Shown here piece by piece: positions 44,824 through 56,270 of a stretch of 64,000 nt of DNA. Source of the stretch: Berberis thunbergii (taxonomy: Eukaryota; Streptophyta; Magnoliopsida; Ranunculales; Berberidaceae). Numbering within the stretch: position 1 is the first letter of the stretch; every line of letters begins with the position of its first letter. Both the position numbers and the translations under genes were made by a program. The stretch is taken from assembly GCA_003290165.1 (NCBI GenBank), contig QNQO01000682.1:248001-312000 (forward strand), given 5' to 3'. Under the pieces are notes generated by a model. It did no database searches. It saw only the letters and a program-made list of their open reading frames with translations, and was not told the origin of the DNA.

Positions 44824-46500
44824 TATCGTATCACTCATTTGTCGATTGGTTGTAAGCCGGCTATGGTGAAAAAAACTCAAACAAAGGCAAATGAGTGTGT
44901 TCAACTTTTGGTGAGTGATTTGGGGATTCAAAATAGTGAAGCATAAAAACATGTCCAGAAGTATCAGAGTCTCATGAAGATGAAATTTATTAAGGATCGC
45001 TATTTTAGGAAAGTGATCACAAGTGATTCTCTTCAAAAAAAAATAAGTTGCTCAGGGTTACTTGTTATTTCTTTTGGGCGTGACGATTTTCGCAGATAAG
45101 ACTGGAACCAAGGTGTGCACTGAGTATTTGAAGTTGCTGATAAAAGTGGATGATATTGGAAAGTTCACATGGGGAGTTGGAACTTTCGTGTTCTTGTATC
45201 ATCAACTTGATTGTACTAGTAGAACGGGTACTAAACAAATATCTGGATATTTGCCGCTTTTGGAGGTACAATTTCCGGGTTAATTGTTTAGTTATATTTT
45301 TAGTGTTCAGATATTAATTCTTTATCTTGATATGATTAATTGTTTGTAGTGTTGGATATACGATCATTTTAGCCTTTGGGGTACGGCGCGAGCCTCGTGG
45401 AAGGATTGCCTCCCTACCATGGAATGAGTGAAGAAATTTTGACTCTTAGGAAGAATTTTCATGACATGTCTTCTGAATAGGTAAAAGTTAATGATTTAAG
45501 TTCATTTTCATCTCAGTTAATTTAATAAGTTCATGTTTGTATTGTCAGGTTATTTGGGACCCTTATGCAGAATCCAAGTGAAGAACTCCACTTCACAACA
45601 TTACATGGTTCCAAGGTTGTTTGTATGCCTTGTTGTTGAAGAACCCTATTACCCAGATCGAGTTATAAGACAGGTGAGAATGGTACAAGTCATTTCAAAT
45701 ACCCTCATTCAAGCCAAAATGAAGAATATAGGTCGATCTGGCCACAACTACTAAGTGAAACACGAGATATTGTCTTTGTTTGATGCAACGTCACATAATC
45801 ATCTCATGTCAATTTAAAACCAAGGAGCACCAATGAAACTTCCATGGGATTGCAACAAGAACTACTTGGAGTGATTTCATGAGATTAGTCATTCGTTCAC
45901 CCAACCACCGAAGACTAGGAGGACACGTCTCTTAAGAAATCAATTGTTCATATCTCACAATCAGGTAATTGATATGTAGTTTAACAACTTTGCTCACATT
46001 TGAAATACATAATTGAGTTGTTCTTTTTTTACTAAGATCAATGTTTTCCTTGCATAACAAGTTGGTTGATGAAGCTCTTCAGTTAGTGGATGCCTCTTTT
46101 GAAAAATGAGGGAATGTGGATATGGTTGTGTTGCTCATGAGACCAAAAAGAGTAGGTGACCTGCTAAGACAAATATCTATGCATTTCTCATCCTTAAGAG
46201 ATAATGAGGAAGAACAAAAAATTAGTCGAACTAGTGATGGTGGTGGTGCTCCAAGTGGTGGTGCTACAGGTGGTGGTAAGGGAAGGGTGGTATTGGTTCT
46301 ACTACCGGTGCTGTTAGAGGAAGATCTGATGGTGGTGATGGTACTGGTAGTGGTAGAGGAAAGGGTGGTGTCGGTGGTAGATGAAGAGGATGAGGTGGTG
46401 GTGGTGGTAAAGACAGTAAAAAAGTTCTTGTCGGCGGTGGCGTTGAGGGCTGAACCAAGAAGAGGCATGAGAAGAATATGATTGAAATTGAACCTAGAAA
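44824..46500 (+). pseudogene. Plant mobile domain gene remnant, part 2
   Basis: Continues part 1 without loss of a codon: Y-R-I-T-H-L-S-I-G (44824-44850), then QLLVSDLGI, KMKFIKDRYFRKVI and LLFLLGVTIFADKTGTKV (45063-45118). Next come WGVGTFVFLYHQLDCTSRTG and ISGYLPLLE. Intron 45266-45349 (GT-AG), then WIYDHFSLWGTARASWKDCL. A further intron ends at 45548, then WDPYAE and LFVCLVVEEPYYPDRVIRQ. The tail (46200-46460) is Gly/Val-repeat rich. Stops (44948, 45478) and shifts occur. Introns argue for a host-type or Mutator-carried gene, not a retrocopy. Confidence 0.8.
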
Positions 46501-46794
46501 AAAGACTAAGAGGAATTGATGTACAATTTTCATAAACAATTTTGTTTGTTGTATTTTGTATTTTGTATTTTGAGAAACAATTTTCAGAACCAATTTTGTT
46601 TGTTAGTGAAAATGTAATGACTATATGTTTATGTCATCAATTATGATTTCGCAAATTATGATTCGCATCAGTATTTATGTATATTTTAGTAATGGTTCTA
46701 ATGTTAACTGTAGTCCAAGTAAAATTAACAAATGCTATCAAATAATCAGAAAATTTTGAAACAAAGTCACTTAAAACACAAAATATGACATTTC

Positions 46795-48470
46795 TGTCTG
46801 TAAACGCACGAGTAGCTACGAATGTGATTTAAAAAATCGCATTGACCGCTGCATCTCGGTGACAACAAACTAATCAACAACAAACGAGTGGCTCATGCGA
46901 AGATGAAAATGGGAATCGCATCGGTCACTGCGAGGATACATATCCCACTTGCAGTAACCGCTGTGTTTAGATAGAAAACAAACTCTATCCAAATTTTGTA
47001 TTTATTGTATTTAAATCTTTTTTGGGTTTTTTCAATTCCTATGGGTCTAATACTCTATTAGCATATTTGATTTATTGCTAAATCCTATTTTTCAACATCT
47101 AAAATTGGGGTGTTCAAAATTGAGGTTTTGAAATAAATCAAATATGTCAATAGTGTATCAAACCCATAGGAATTGAAAAAATCCAAAAAATAATAATAAT
47201 AATAAAATAAAGTATATTAGGGCTTTAGGTTCCCAAGGCCCAGTATGATTAGGCTCCACTTTGGATGTTTCCTTTAGACAGAGTTTTTTTATGTCCAAAC
47301 GCAACGGTCACTACAAGGATTCCTATCCAATTTGCACGTGACCGCTGCCTTTGGATAGAAAATAGACTTTATCCAATTTTTTTAATTTGAATCTTTTTTT
47401 TCAATTCCTATGAGTTTGATACACTATTGGCATATTTGATTTATCGCAAAACCTACCCTAACTTTTTGTCTTCTCAGATTGGGGTGTTCAAAAGTGGGAT
47501 TTTGCAATAAATCAAATATGTCAATAGTGTATCAAACCCATAAGAATTGAAAAAATGGAAATTGATTCAAATACAAAAAGTTAAAATTTTGGACAGAGTC
47601 TGTTTTCTATCCAAATGCAAAGGTCACTACGAGGATTCCTATCCCATTAGCAGTGACCGCTGAGTTTGGACAGAAAACAGACTATGTCCAATTATTTGAT
47701 TTTAATTTGAATCTTTTTTTTTCATTTTTTAATTCTTATGGGTTTGATACACTATTGACATATTTGATTTATTGCAAAACTTCACTTTTGACCTTCTCAA
47801 CTTGGGGTATTATAAATTAAGGTTTTGCAATAAATCAAATATGTCAATAATGCATCAAACCCATAGGAATTGAAAAAAAAATTCAAATTAAAAAAATTGA
47901 AAATTTAGGCAGTCTGTTTTCTGTCCAAACGTAGCGCTCACTGCGAATGGGATACAGATCCTCGTTGTTACCACTGTGTTTGGACAGAAAACAGAGTTTC
48001 CATTTTTAATTTTTTTTTGAATTTGAATCTTTTTTTTCAATTCCTATGAGTTTGATACATTATTAGCATATTTGATTTATTGCTAACCGCACTTTTGACT
48101 TTTGACCTTTTCAAGTTGAAAACTGTCAAAAGTTAGGTTTTCCAATAAATCAAATATGTCAATAGCGTATCAAACCCATAGGAATTGAAAAAAAAGAATT
48201 AAAGACAAAAAATCACAAACTTGGACTGAGTCTGTTTTCTATCCAAACGCATCGGTCACTGCGATTCGAATAGTGATCCTCGCTTTGACCGATGCGGTCC
48301 TTATTATTAGTTTTGAATGAGCCGCTGTTTGCTGTCAATTGTTGTTGATTAGTTTTCAGGACCCAATCATAGTTTAGTTTGCTATTAGCTTTACTAAAAC
48401 TGTCGCAGTCGTTGCAAGTATGTTTGTCGTACTCACAACGGCTCGTGCGATTGGCGACTGAAATTTTTTT
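46795..48470. repeat. Foldback palindrome array, four ~320-bp units inside longer inverted arms
   Basis: Hairpin A: 'tttttcaattcctatgggtt' and 'tgatttattgcaaaac' meet their complements ~100 bp on; it occurs at about 47020-47190, 47395-47560, 47725-47880 and 48027-48200. Between copies lies hairpin B, with arms 'gtctgttttctatccaaacg' and complement around 'cagtgaccgctg'. Outer arms ('aaactaatcaacaacaa' at 46868; complement near 48345) enclose the whole set. No coding capacity. It starts ~290 bp after the PMD remnant, so it could be the long TIR of a foldback or Mutator-like element. Confidence 0.75.
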
Positions 48471-49339
48471 TACAGCAGAAAATTTTAATACTCTAAAAAA
48501 ATTTCATATTTTGCTGTCTGGATTTTTTGCTCATGTTTAACTTATATACAATTACTTTTACTCATTAGAATGATAAACATTCATAGAACTACTCATCCAT
48601 ACACTACACCACAAATCGTCATCTACAGCTTGCCAAAAACGTTGTGGTACGCTACAATAGCGTTAAATGGATCATTGTGACAGTCGGCGCTGTCGTAAGT
48701 TTTTCTCTATTATAGCATTTATGGAACGCTGTTGAAAGTATGTCATTCACAACGATTTTCATTTCACTATTGTAACCTCTTCAAAGCGTTTATAAACGTT
48801 GTTATATAGTTTATTATGTGATTATAACGTTTTTCATAGCATTTAAAGAATGTTGTTACATAGTTTGCGACAGCATTTTTAGAATATTGTTAATTAATTA
48901 CTCATGGCTCTTTAAAAATGCTATTTAAAGTCTTCTCGAAAAAAAAATTGGCCATTTGTTGTTAGCTATATATGTTGGTTTCATTTGCACTATTGTACCT
49001 GCTAACAATAAATATTATCCAACTCCAACCATGTAAGAAAATAACACTTCTTGATAATCATACTAGTTTAATACATGAAACAAGTATAATTTCAAACAAA
49101 ATAAATGTCATTTGTTATTACATATTGCATGAAAATATCATTTTGTCTAAGTACATATATAGAATCCTCTTTCTAGTCACTTCTTCTTCATCTTCCTCAT
49201 CCTGCCATATGTTTCTTCTTCATCTTCTTCATCCTTCCATATAAACATAAAGGTATATCAAAACACCACAAGAAAAATTCACAATCACAAATAACCTCCC
49301 GGACATCAACATTTGACAAAAATCTTGCATGAACACCTT

Positions 49340-49452
49340 GTTTTACAATGCATGCTCACAATCAAAGCTTGCGCGCTTATTGAAGTGATTTGCAATATCA
49401 TAGCCTATGAAGCTGTATGATCCATATTCAAAATCAATGAAATAGAGCTTTT
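49340..49452 (-). pseudogene. Captured fragment: choline/ethanolamine kinase exon
   Basis: After a TTTCAG acceptor the minus strand reads EKLYFIDFEYGSYSFIGYDI, then ANHFNKRASFDCEHAL, and a stop. This is the kinase block IDFEYGSYxYRGFDIGNHFNE, whose aspartate binds magnesium; the intact enzyme phosphorylates choline or ethanolamine for phospholipid synthesis. The Asp survives; the following Glu of NHFNE is Lys. About 38 codons of a ~350-residue protein remain. Confidence 0.8.
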
Positions 49453-49835
49453 CTGAAATTGCATTTATAATGGGGCCAGACAACAAATAAGTATAAATGC
49501 TACAACCGAACTATCAAATTAGTTAACTCCTGAATGAGCAATGACAAATTATTCATACTTAAGTATAGTATCTGATGCACATAAACAATAAGTATAGTAC
49601 TTAACTCCTGATGCACATAATAAGTATAGTATAGTACATAAACTCCTGATAAGTATAGTATCTGATGTATGGGTATTTGACAGCAAATGTCTTTGCTATA
49701 TATCTCTTTCAATTGCAAAACATGAAAAGTTTCGATGGCATAAATGGTCAACAAGTCGCGATCTAATAACTACAAATGTGCCATAACACACCTAACATTA
49801 GTCATTTTACCATGTCGCAAATCTGCAAGCCATGA

Positions 49836-50085
49836 AGGGACCCCCTTGCTTGTGTCTCACATTTACTATGAAAATTTTTTAACCCTAGTTAGCAAAATCC
49901 TTGAAGTGGTAATAGGTTGTACACTGTATGTACTTTAGTTGTTTAATCCTTTACTTTGCCTAAACAACCAATAAGTCCAAGTGATTAGTGTACTATAATA
50001 GAAAACCCTTCACATTCCATATAGAAAGAAAAGATTCGGAACAAAAGACAAGTGTGAATAATTCTTCTATCATTTTAAGTCTACT
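49836..50085. repeat. Direct repeat 1a in CACTA-4
   Basis: About 245 bp starting 'tgtgtctcacatttactatg'. It recurs at 51700-51945 with only a few differences. Confidence 0.85.
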
Positions 50086-50739
50086 TTCAGAACAAAAGAC
50101 AAGTACGAAAAAAATCCTTCAATAAATCGTCAATAATATCCTGCCAAACGTAAAAAGCTTCAGTTCTCTTTCATGAGGTTGTTATGTCCTTTCTTGAAGT
50201 TGCAACAAAACTCTCTCTTTTTTCCTTTTTTTTTCCTCTAAAAGAATACTTATTTACACTAATACTTCACTCAACTGATTGTTTCAGTGATCAATAGTTA
50301 TTCAAAGGGAAACGAAAAAATCACACACCTGCCAAAGCAAACTATATCAGACTCCACTAAAATATCAGTCCCTTCAACCGATGTGCTTAAAGTTACGTAT
50401 CACTAATGGTTCTTCTTAGGAAGAATATGGATTGATCAACCAATAAGAACTTTTCCAACATGAATCCCTGCTAAATAAAAAAAAAACATAACAACAACAT
50501 AGTATTGATCTTAAAAAACAAAAGGACTGCAAATCTTGATGAATAGAGAAGTAATCCAACACTAGCTTACTGAATCTCATAAATAGCTACTACGTTGTAA
50601 AGCATTATAATACGTAACTGAATACGCACATTGGCACTTCTGATACAACTATATCAGATCATTCACACAAAAGTTAGTATGTTGGTCCAGTAGGTATGTT
50701 AATAAGACTTGTCCACGCTAAAAATTTCTTCATTGATGT

Positions 50740-50960
50740 AAAGTTTCCTGATTCATCCAAAAAACCCATGAATTCCATTCCCATCTTTTGGATGCTTTTT
50801 TCGGTTTATGGTCATTTGCCTCTGACTCTGTAGAACAGGCTTGTAGTTGAACTCCATCACCACTATAACACTAAGATGATAGCAGCAATGATTCTTATTA
50901 TTTTGACAAGATTCCAAGTGACCAACCACCCCATACCACCAACCATAAGGCACTTTTCAG
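50740..50960 (-). pseudogene. Captured fragment: conserved plant protein with a GWWYGVVGHLE motif (F-box family-like)
   Basis: Minus strand 50951-50740 reads VPYGWWYGVVGHLESC, then VIVVMEFNYKPV, MTINRKKHPKDGNGIHGFFG, a stop and IRKLY. I associate the motif order (YGWWYGVxGHLE, VEFxQYxPGS, NRKxHREEGNExDGFxGGIRKL) with a C-terminal region of plant F-box proteins of the At2g26850 type, but the name is from memory. Conserved charged residues are partly changed and one stop is present. Confidence 0.4.
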
Positions 50961-51699
50961 ATCTCTCTCCATTGAATCTCAACATGATCACCAAGGTATA
51001 CAACACAAGAATATCATGAAGCTATCTCCATCCATCATGAATGCAAAACTGTTATAACTCAATTCAAAAGTGTAAATTTCCTAACTTGAATACACAGGTT
51101 TGGAGAGTTTCTCAAGTAAGATTTCCAGCATGCAAAAATAGTAAGGACCATCTTCAAGCAGGAAAGTTACTAATGTTGCTAATGTGTGGATACCTTCATT
51201 TCTACATTGAAATAAGAAAAGTCAACAATGTGGTTAAGAAAAGAAAAACATAAAGGATGCCCCATTTTCAGAAATGATTCAAATGATTTATTTTTTACAT
51301 TTTCCTGTAGAAGAAACATTTCAATAAGTAAGACTCAATAAGTAAGACATATAGTTCATTGGACAAACCAGAAAATCGACACTATAGTACAAGGCAATAA
51401 TTCATATCGGTACTCGTGCTGAAGGCGTTTTTGGAAGGTAATTACCAAGCACCCCAAGAGAAGCTCTATTGGGTAAGTCTAATGACCCTGATTAGAAGGA
51501 TGATAATATCTACAACCACAAGTCCAGGAAAAAAATAAATAAATAAAATAATAATAACAAAATACAAAAGCACTAACAACTAAAGAAAATGAATTGAACA
51601 ATAAACGTCAGAAAACAAATTGCTCTAAGAGGTTGACCAATTTCTCAAAATTATACTTGTAATGAACTCCTAGTTAACAAAAGTATATCTATTGTGTGT

Positions 51700-51945
51700 G
51701 TCTCACATTTACTATGAAAAATGTTGAACCCTAGTTAGCAAATCCTTGAAGTGGTAACAGGTTGTACATTGTATGTACTTTAGTTATTTAATCCTTTACT
51801 TTGCCTAAACAACCAATAAGTCCAAGTGATTAGTGTACTCTAATAGATAACCCTTCACATTCCATATAGAAAGAAAAGATTCAGAACAAAAGACAACTGT
51901 GAATAATTCTTCTATCATTTTTAAGTCTACTTTTATGACTGAAAT
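51700..51945. repeat. Direct repeat 1b in CACTA-4
   Basis: Second copy of 49836-50085, offset about 1.86 kb, same orientation, about 95% alike by eye. Confidence 0.85.
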
Positions 51946-52356
51946 TTGAACTTCCAAGAGGGGAGGGGGTCCCCTTACTTTAATGACTGAAATGTAATTT
52001 TCATTGAAAATAATTATGTACTAATAAATGTCTATTTCTACCACTTTTTTTTATAACAGTAGTTCAACATCATACAACACTAGTTCTGTAAAAGAATTTC
52101 AACAACTTTGAATTTGGTAAATAACTATTTGACCATGTCGCTAATAGTTAGCAGGACAAAATCATAGGAACACGTGGAGGACTTAAATTCCTTAAGAAAT
52201 TCAATTTTCTAGCCTGGAAGCATATGCAAATTTTGAAAGAAAAAAGAAAAAACGAACAAAATGGTAACAATGTCCATAAATGGAAGGACAGTTACAAAAT
52301 TTGTCAATTAGATTGAGTGTGAGAAAAAAAGTCTCATCCATGAGGTCGAACTCGCA

Positions 52357-52636
52357 GTATACCTGTTAGTTGAGTCAAAGAAGTCAAGAATGGAACATTA
52401 CTACTAACTACAATGCTCTCAAGGTTCAAACAACACTAACATAGATTTTAAGATATACTATGGTAGGCTATTTCAATCTCCGTAATATTTTTCTATCGAT
52501 CCTCTTCATATTGGTCAGTTTTTTTCTATTGGTCCATAGTATACCTATTAGTTGAGTCAAAGAAGTCAAGAATGGAACATTACTACTAACTACAACGCTC
52601 TCAAGGTTCAAACAACACTAACATACATTTTAAGAT
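52357..52636. repeat. ~98-bp tandem direct repeat pair in CACTA-4
   Basis: 'gtatacctgttagttgagtc' (52357) and 'gtatacctattagttgagtc' (52539) start near-identical ~98-bp copies separated by ~84 bp. Confidence 0.85.
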
Positions 52637-53959
52637 TATTATGTTGTTGTTTATGCTTGAAGCTCCTACCACCTTTGCATTGAACAGTTCTACATTGAAA
52701 GGATGTACTGACAAATATTTTGCTTAATTAGAACATGTTTTGTGCACATTATGCATCAGTCCATTTATGAGAAAAACTTTGTATAATTTCAGCAAGTTGA
52801 CTACAACAAAAACATCTTACTCTGGTATGGTTGAATGTCAGGGCAATAAAAGGCATAAAACCCACTTTCCGTCCAGCTTTTCTGTCTTCAACAGTGGAAA
52901 GGTTTCAAATTATTTAAGAGTGTAACTACATAAATGTTGCCTCCCTCTTGGCTTGCATATGGGGAAATTCCAAGATTTTGTTCCCACAAAGATAGAGTAA
53001 TGAATTTTCAATACCATAAATCCAAGAATAAATAAATTGGTATTGTAGAATACAATTATTGAGAAGCAGACCTCTTGTTTTGATCATCACATTACAAAAT
53101 TTGTGCATTTTGGCTCATGTATTGGATTCATCCAGCAACTCATGTGTATAAATAAGCAAGACTAGTGCAACACAGGAGCAATAGAGAGAGATTTTCACAT
53201 TTTAAGGAGATAATTAAAGAGTAGGACTAAAAATGGCTTCCATGAACACTTAAAAAGCTCTCATCCAAATAATAGACATACAAACAATAGTAAAATTTGA
53301 ACTGAAACAGATATTTCATTAAACAAGCATGGCAAAGTAGCTGAAACTAAGACTTTAATTAATTCAAGTTCACAAAATGGGATCATAGAACAAGAAAAAA
53401 AAAAAAAAAAAAAGCAAGGAAACATTTACATGGAAATTTAGACATAGAATCGATTTGTCACCTGAATTATGTTGATCTTTTAGAAGAGTAAAGTTTGAAT
53501 AGCTACAAGTTTGAAAAGCAGTGATGGTCGCCAGCACTTAGACACAAGCCTGAGAAAAACATTAATATCAAAATGAGTCGATTAATCAAAGAAAAATAAT
53601 TTCGAAAACTATAATTCCAACATCAAAATTAGTCAATTAATAAACGAAAAATAACACAAACCAAACAATAAATATCCGACTTTTATCAAGAAAAAAACAC
53701 ATATTCAAACTTTTTCCCAAAATCGACTGAGATTTAAAGTAAAACCTTTGATGGGTGTGTAGATCTAATGAAATCCTCCACAATCTTGGGATGTCGGTAG
53801 TCTTCAACAACAAGAACAGAAAAATTCAGCTAACATTCAATATAAAAGTCGAAACTTTATTCAAAGGGTTGTTTGTAAATCATACCAGTCATGCAAGATC
53901 AGGCCTCTTCAGCAACATAGTCTTCATCGAGGACGGAGAAATCGATCCATTTGGGGTGT

Positions 53960-54215
53960 TGATGTGAGAGGAACACCCCAGAAAGATAAGAACAACAACT
54001 GTCGAATTGAGTGAGAGGCGAATCGAGTGCAATAGAGAACTGAATCGACTGTGAAAGAGCGAGATCAAGCAACAAAAAAGGGAGGGAGAGCAGCGGATTG
54101 AGGGAGGGAGGGTGACAGGGAGATGGAGGGAGCTGTGAGGGAGATGGAGAAATGGAGGGTGCAGGGAGGGCGATGGAGAGATGGAGGGAGCAGTGAGGGA
54201 TGGAGGAAGACAAAG
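53960..54215. repeat. Purine-rich minisatellite near CACTA-4 right end
   Basis: Imperfect repeats of 'gatggagggagc' and 'gggagggag'. The open minus-strand frame across it (Pro/Ser/Leu-rich) is a composition artefact. Confidence 0.65.
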
Positions 54216-54514
54216 GGAAGGAGGGTTAAAGAGATATTAGAGAGGTGGGCAAGAAGGTAGGGCGAGCAGAGAGATGAGAAACGAGAAGGTTTGTTCTAGT
54301 TTTAGGTTTAGTAATGAAATATTTGGTCGAAAGGGAGAAAAGGATCGCGCTAACTCAAAATTTTGAGAAAGCACCAACAAATCCACCAAGTTTTTACAAT
54401 GTTTTTAATTTTTAAAGTCATTAAAAATTGACTTTTGATAGCACATTTGTAAAAAAAAACGCTATTAGCAAATGCTATTAATGAAGATGTGTGGTGTCGT
54501 GATAAAGTGCAAAA

Positions 54515-56257
54515 TGATACGCTATTTTAGTAGCACACAACTTAATACCCTGCTTTGTGATTGTAGTACAGAATAAGTAGGGATCGTTCTAGACCGAGGA
54601 TTAGAGGGTTTGTCAATTAACACTAATAATAACTAAACGACAACTAACAACCTAATTAATTAAATAAAAGGGGATTGGATTTTCTAAATTAAACTATGAA
54701 TATAACTAGGAAAATTACTATGAAGATAATAAAACTAAAGGGACGACAAAGATTAGAAATTAGCTAAGGGTTTATCTCCACACACCAAACATATGCTAAT
54801 AAATCAATCTTCAATAATCACTTGTTAACTCGTGAGAGACAATGCTCAAGACTAACCGTGACCGCACTACATTAATCTTATTGTTTTCCCAAGTTCGTTG
54901 AATTCAAACTATTTTTATCATGTTATCTAAACAGGAATCTCAAGTTAAATAACAATCTAAGATCGTTAAGTTTTGTGAAAAATATGAACACTGACTAGGC
55001 AATTATAAGTATGATCAGCATTTTGTTCTTGTTTAGGTTTCTACTTAACCTTACCAACGTTCCTTGGTATTTACTACTTGTGAGTACAGAATCATAACAA
55101 TTAGGTGAAACTATCCTATACTCTAGCCCCAGATCCTAGCATACTTACTAAGTTGGCCACCTTAACAAATATACAAAGAAAAGTTCTCTATAAAGCAGTT
55201 AAGCAAAACACAATCACTAATAGCAAGAAATATTCAATTCAATTAATTTATAAAGCACATGTTCGGGGCTTCGAATCCACCCCTAACTAAGAGGAGTTTA
55301 GCTAGACATATTAATTATGTTCGAATAGCAATACATAATTAATATCAAACTAAAAATAAGAGAAAGAGATTAGAAAGAACGTTGTCGCCTGTGTGTGGTG
55401 GTACTGAGTGAAAATTGGGGTGCAAATAGCACGATATCTCTTCCTTCACCTTCCTCACGCGATTTACTTCACCTCTCTTCCTTCCCGATCTTTGCTTTTG
55501 CTATGAGATTGGACTGCGAATGTGTGGCGACGGAAGGGCGACGATCGGCTGAGAGAGAGATGAAGACGGTGGCGATGGGTTTAGGGTTGGAGACGATCAG
55601 GGATAGAGAGAGAGAGAGAGTGAGAGAGTGAGGGGGACTAAGACGAGGGTTTATCGACGATGGTGCGAGAAGGTGATGGAGGCGATTGCTGGATTGTGAT
55701 GAATAGTGGAAGAGATGGATGTAGGTTGTGGTTTGTTGCGAGTGTGGATGAGGACGATTGATGAGTTGTGGTTGTGATGGCGGGGTGTGGATGTTGTGTT
55801 GGATAATGAACTGAGACAGATATGGGGGATGATAATGGCTTCAGCTGTGGATGAGGACGGTGAAGATGGGTGATGATGCGTTCAAGACAATGGGCTTGAT
55901 GGTTGTTGTGAAGGAGGACGACGACAGTTGTGGTAGGGTTAGGGCTTGTTGTGGAGGTTGTGGATGGATGATCTCTCAAAGCCACGTATTGTCCCCTTTT
56001 TATTCTTGTTTTCTTCTTTCTGTGGTTTCCTTGTTAGTATGGGTTCCTTGTTTCCTTGTTTGTGTGATTTCCTTGCTTGTGTGATTTGCTTGTGCAATTA
56101 GTATTCCTAAATTGCCAATTTGCTTCTATTTTAAAATATTGTAATTGGAAACCTACTCAAACATGAAAATAGCAATTAGTACCATAATTAACAAGTAATA
56201 GCTAAAATATATATATAGAAATATGGTACTAAAAATAGCCTACTTATGCCCCTATCA
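54515..56257 (-). repeat. Ath-2 3' LTR
   Basis: 1743 bp. On the minus strand it runs TGATAGGGGCATAAGTAGGC to AGCGTATCA. It contains a GA microsatellite (55600-55630); open frames at 55395-55631 and 55851-56084 repeat in the other LTR and are not genes. Confidence 0.9.
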
Positions 56258-56270
56258 AATTCCCCCACAC
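56258..56270 (-). other. Ath-2 polypurine tract
   Basis: GTGTGGGGGAATT on the minus strand, directly before the 3' LTR; typical Athila PPT. Confidence 0.8.

Larger units (their letters stand above)
48602..54501. mobile_element. CACTA-4: 5.9-kb non-autonomous CACTA element
   Basis: The left end is CACTACACCACAAATCGTC; the right end complements to CACGACACCACACATC, one base off at the fourth position. A 3-bp duplication ATA flanks it exactly (48599-48601, 54502-54504). Subterminal 'aacgctgt' and 'tagcatttaa' words occur at both ends. No transposase is seen. The interior holds minus-strand gene fragments and internal duplications. Confidence 0.88.

Noticed and set aside
46116..46481. Separate Gly/Val/Glu-rich gene
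   Set aside because: It directly follows the PMD exons in the same orientation and reads best as the repeat-rich tail of that remnant; the Val-rich frame is an alternate reading of GGT repeats.
53899..54213. 104-codon Pro/Ser/Leu-rich minus-strand ORF as a gene
   Set aside because: It is the complement of a purine-rich minisatellite in the CACTA-4 subterminal zone, with no family resemblance.
55395..56084. Two open frames rich in Arg/Glu and Val/Gly
   Set aside because: They lie in the Ath-2 LTR, recur at 61822-62466 in the other LTR, and reflect GA- and GGT-rich composition.
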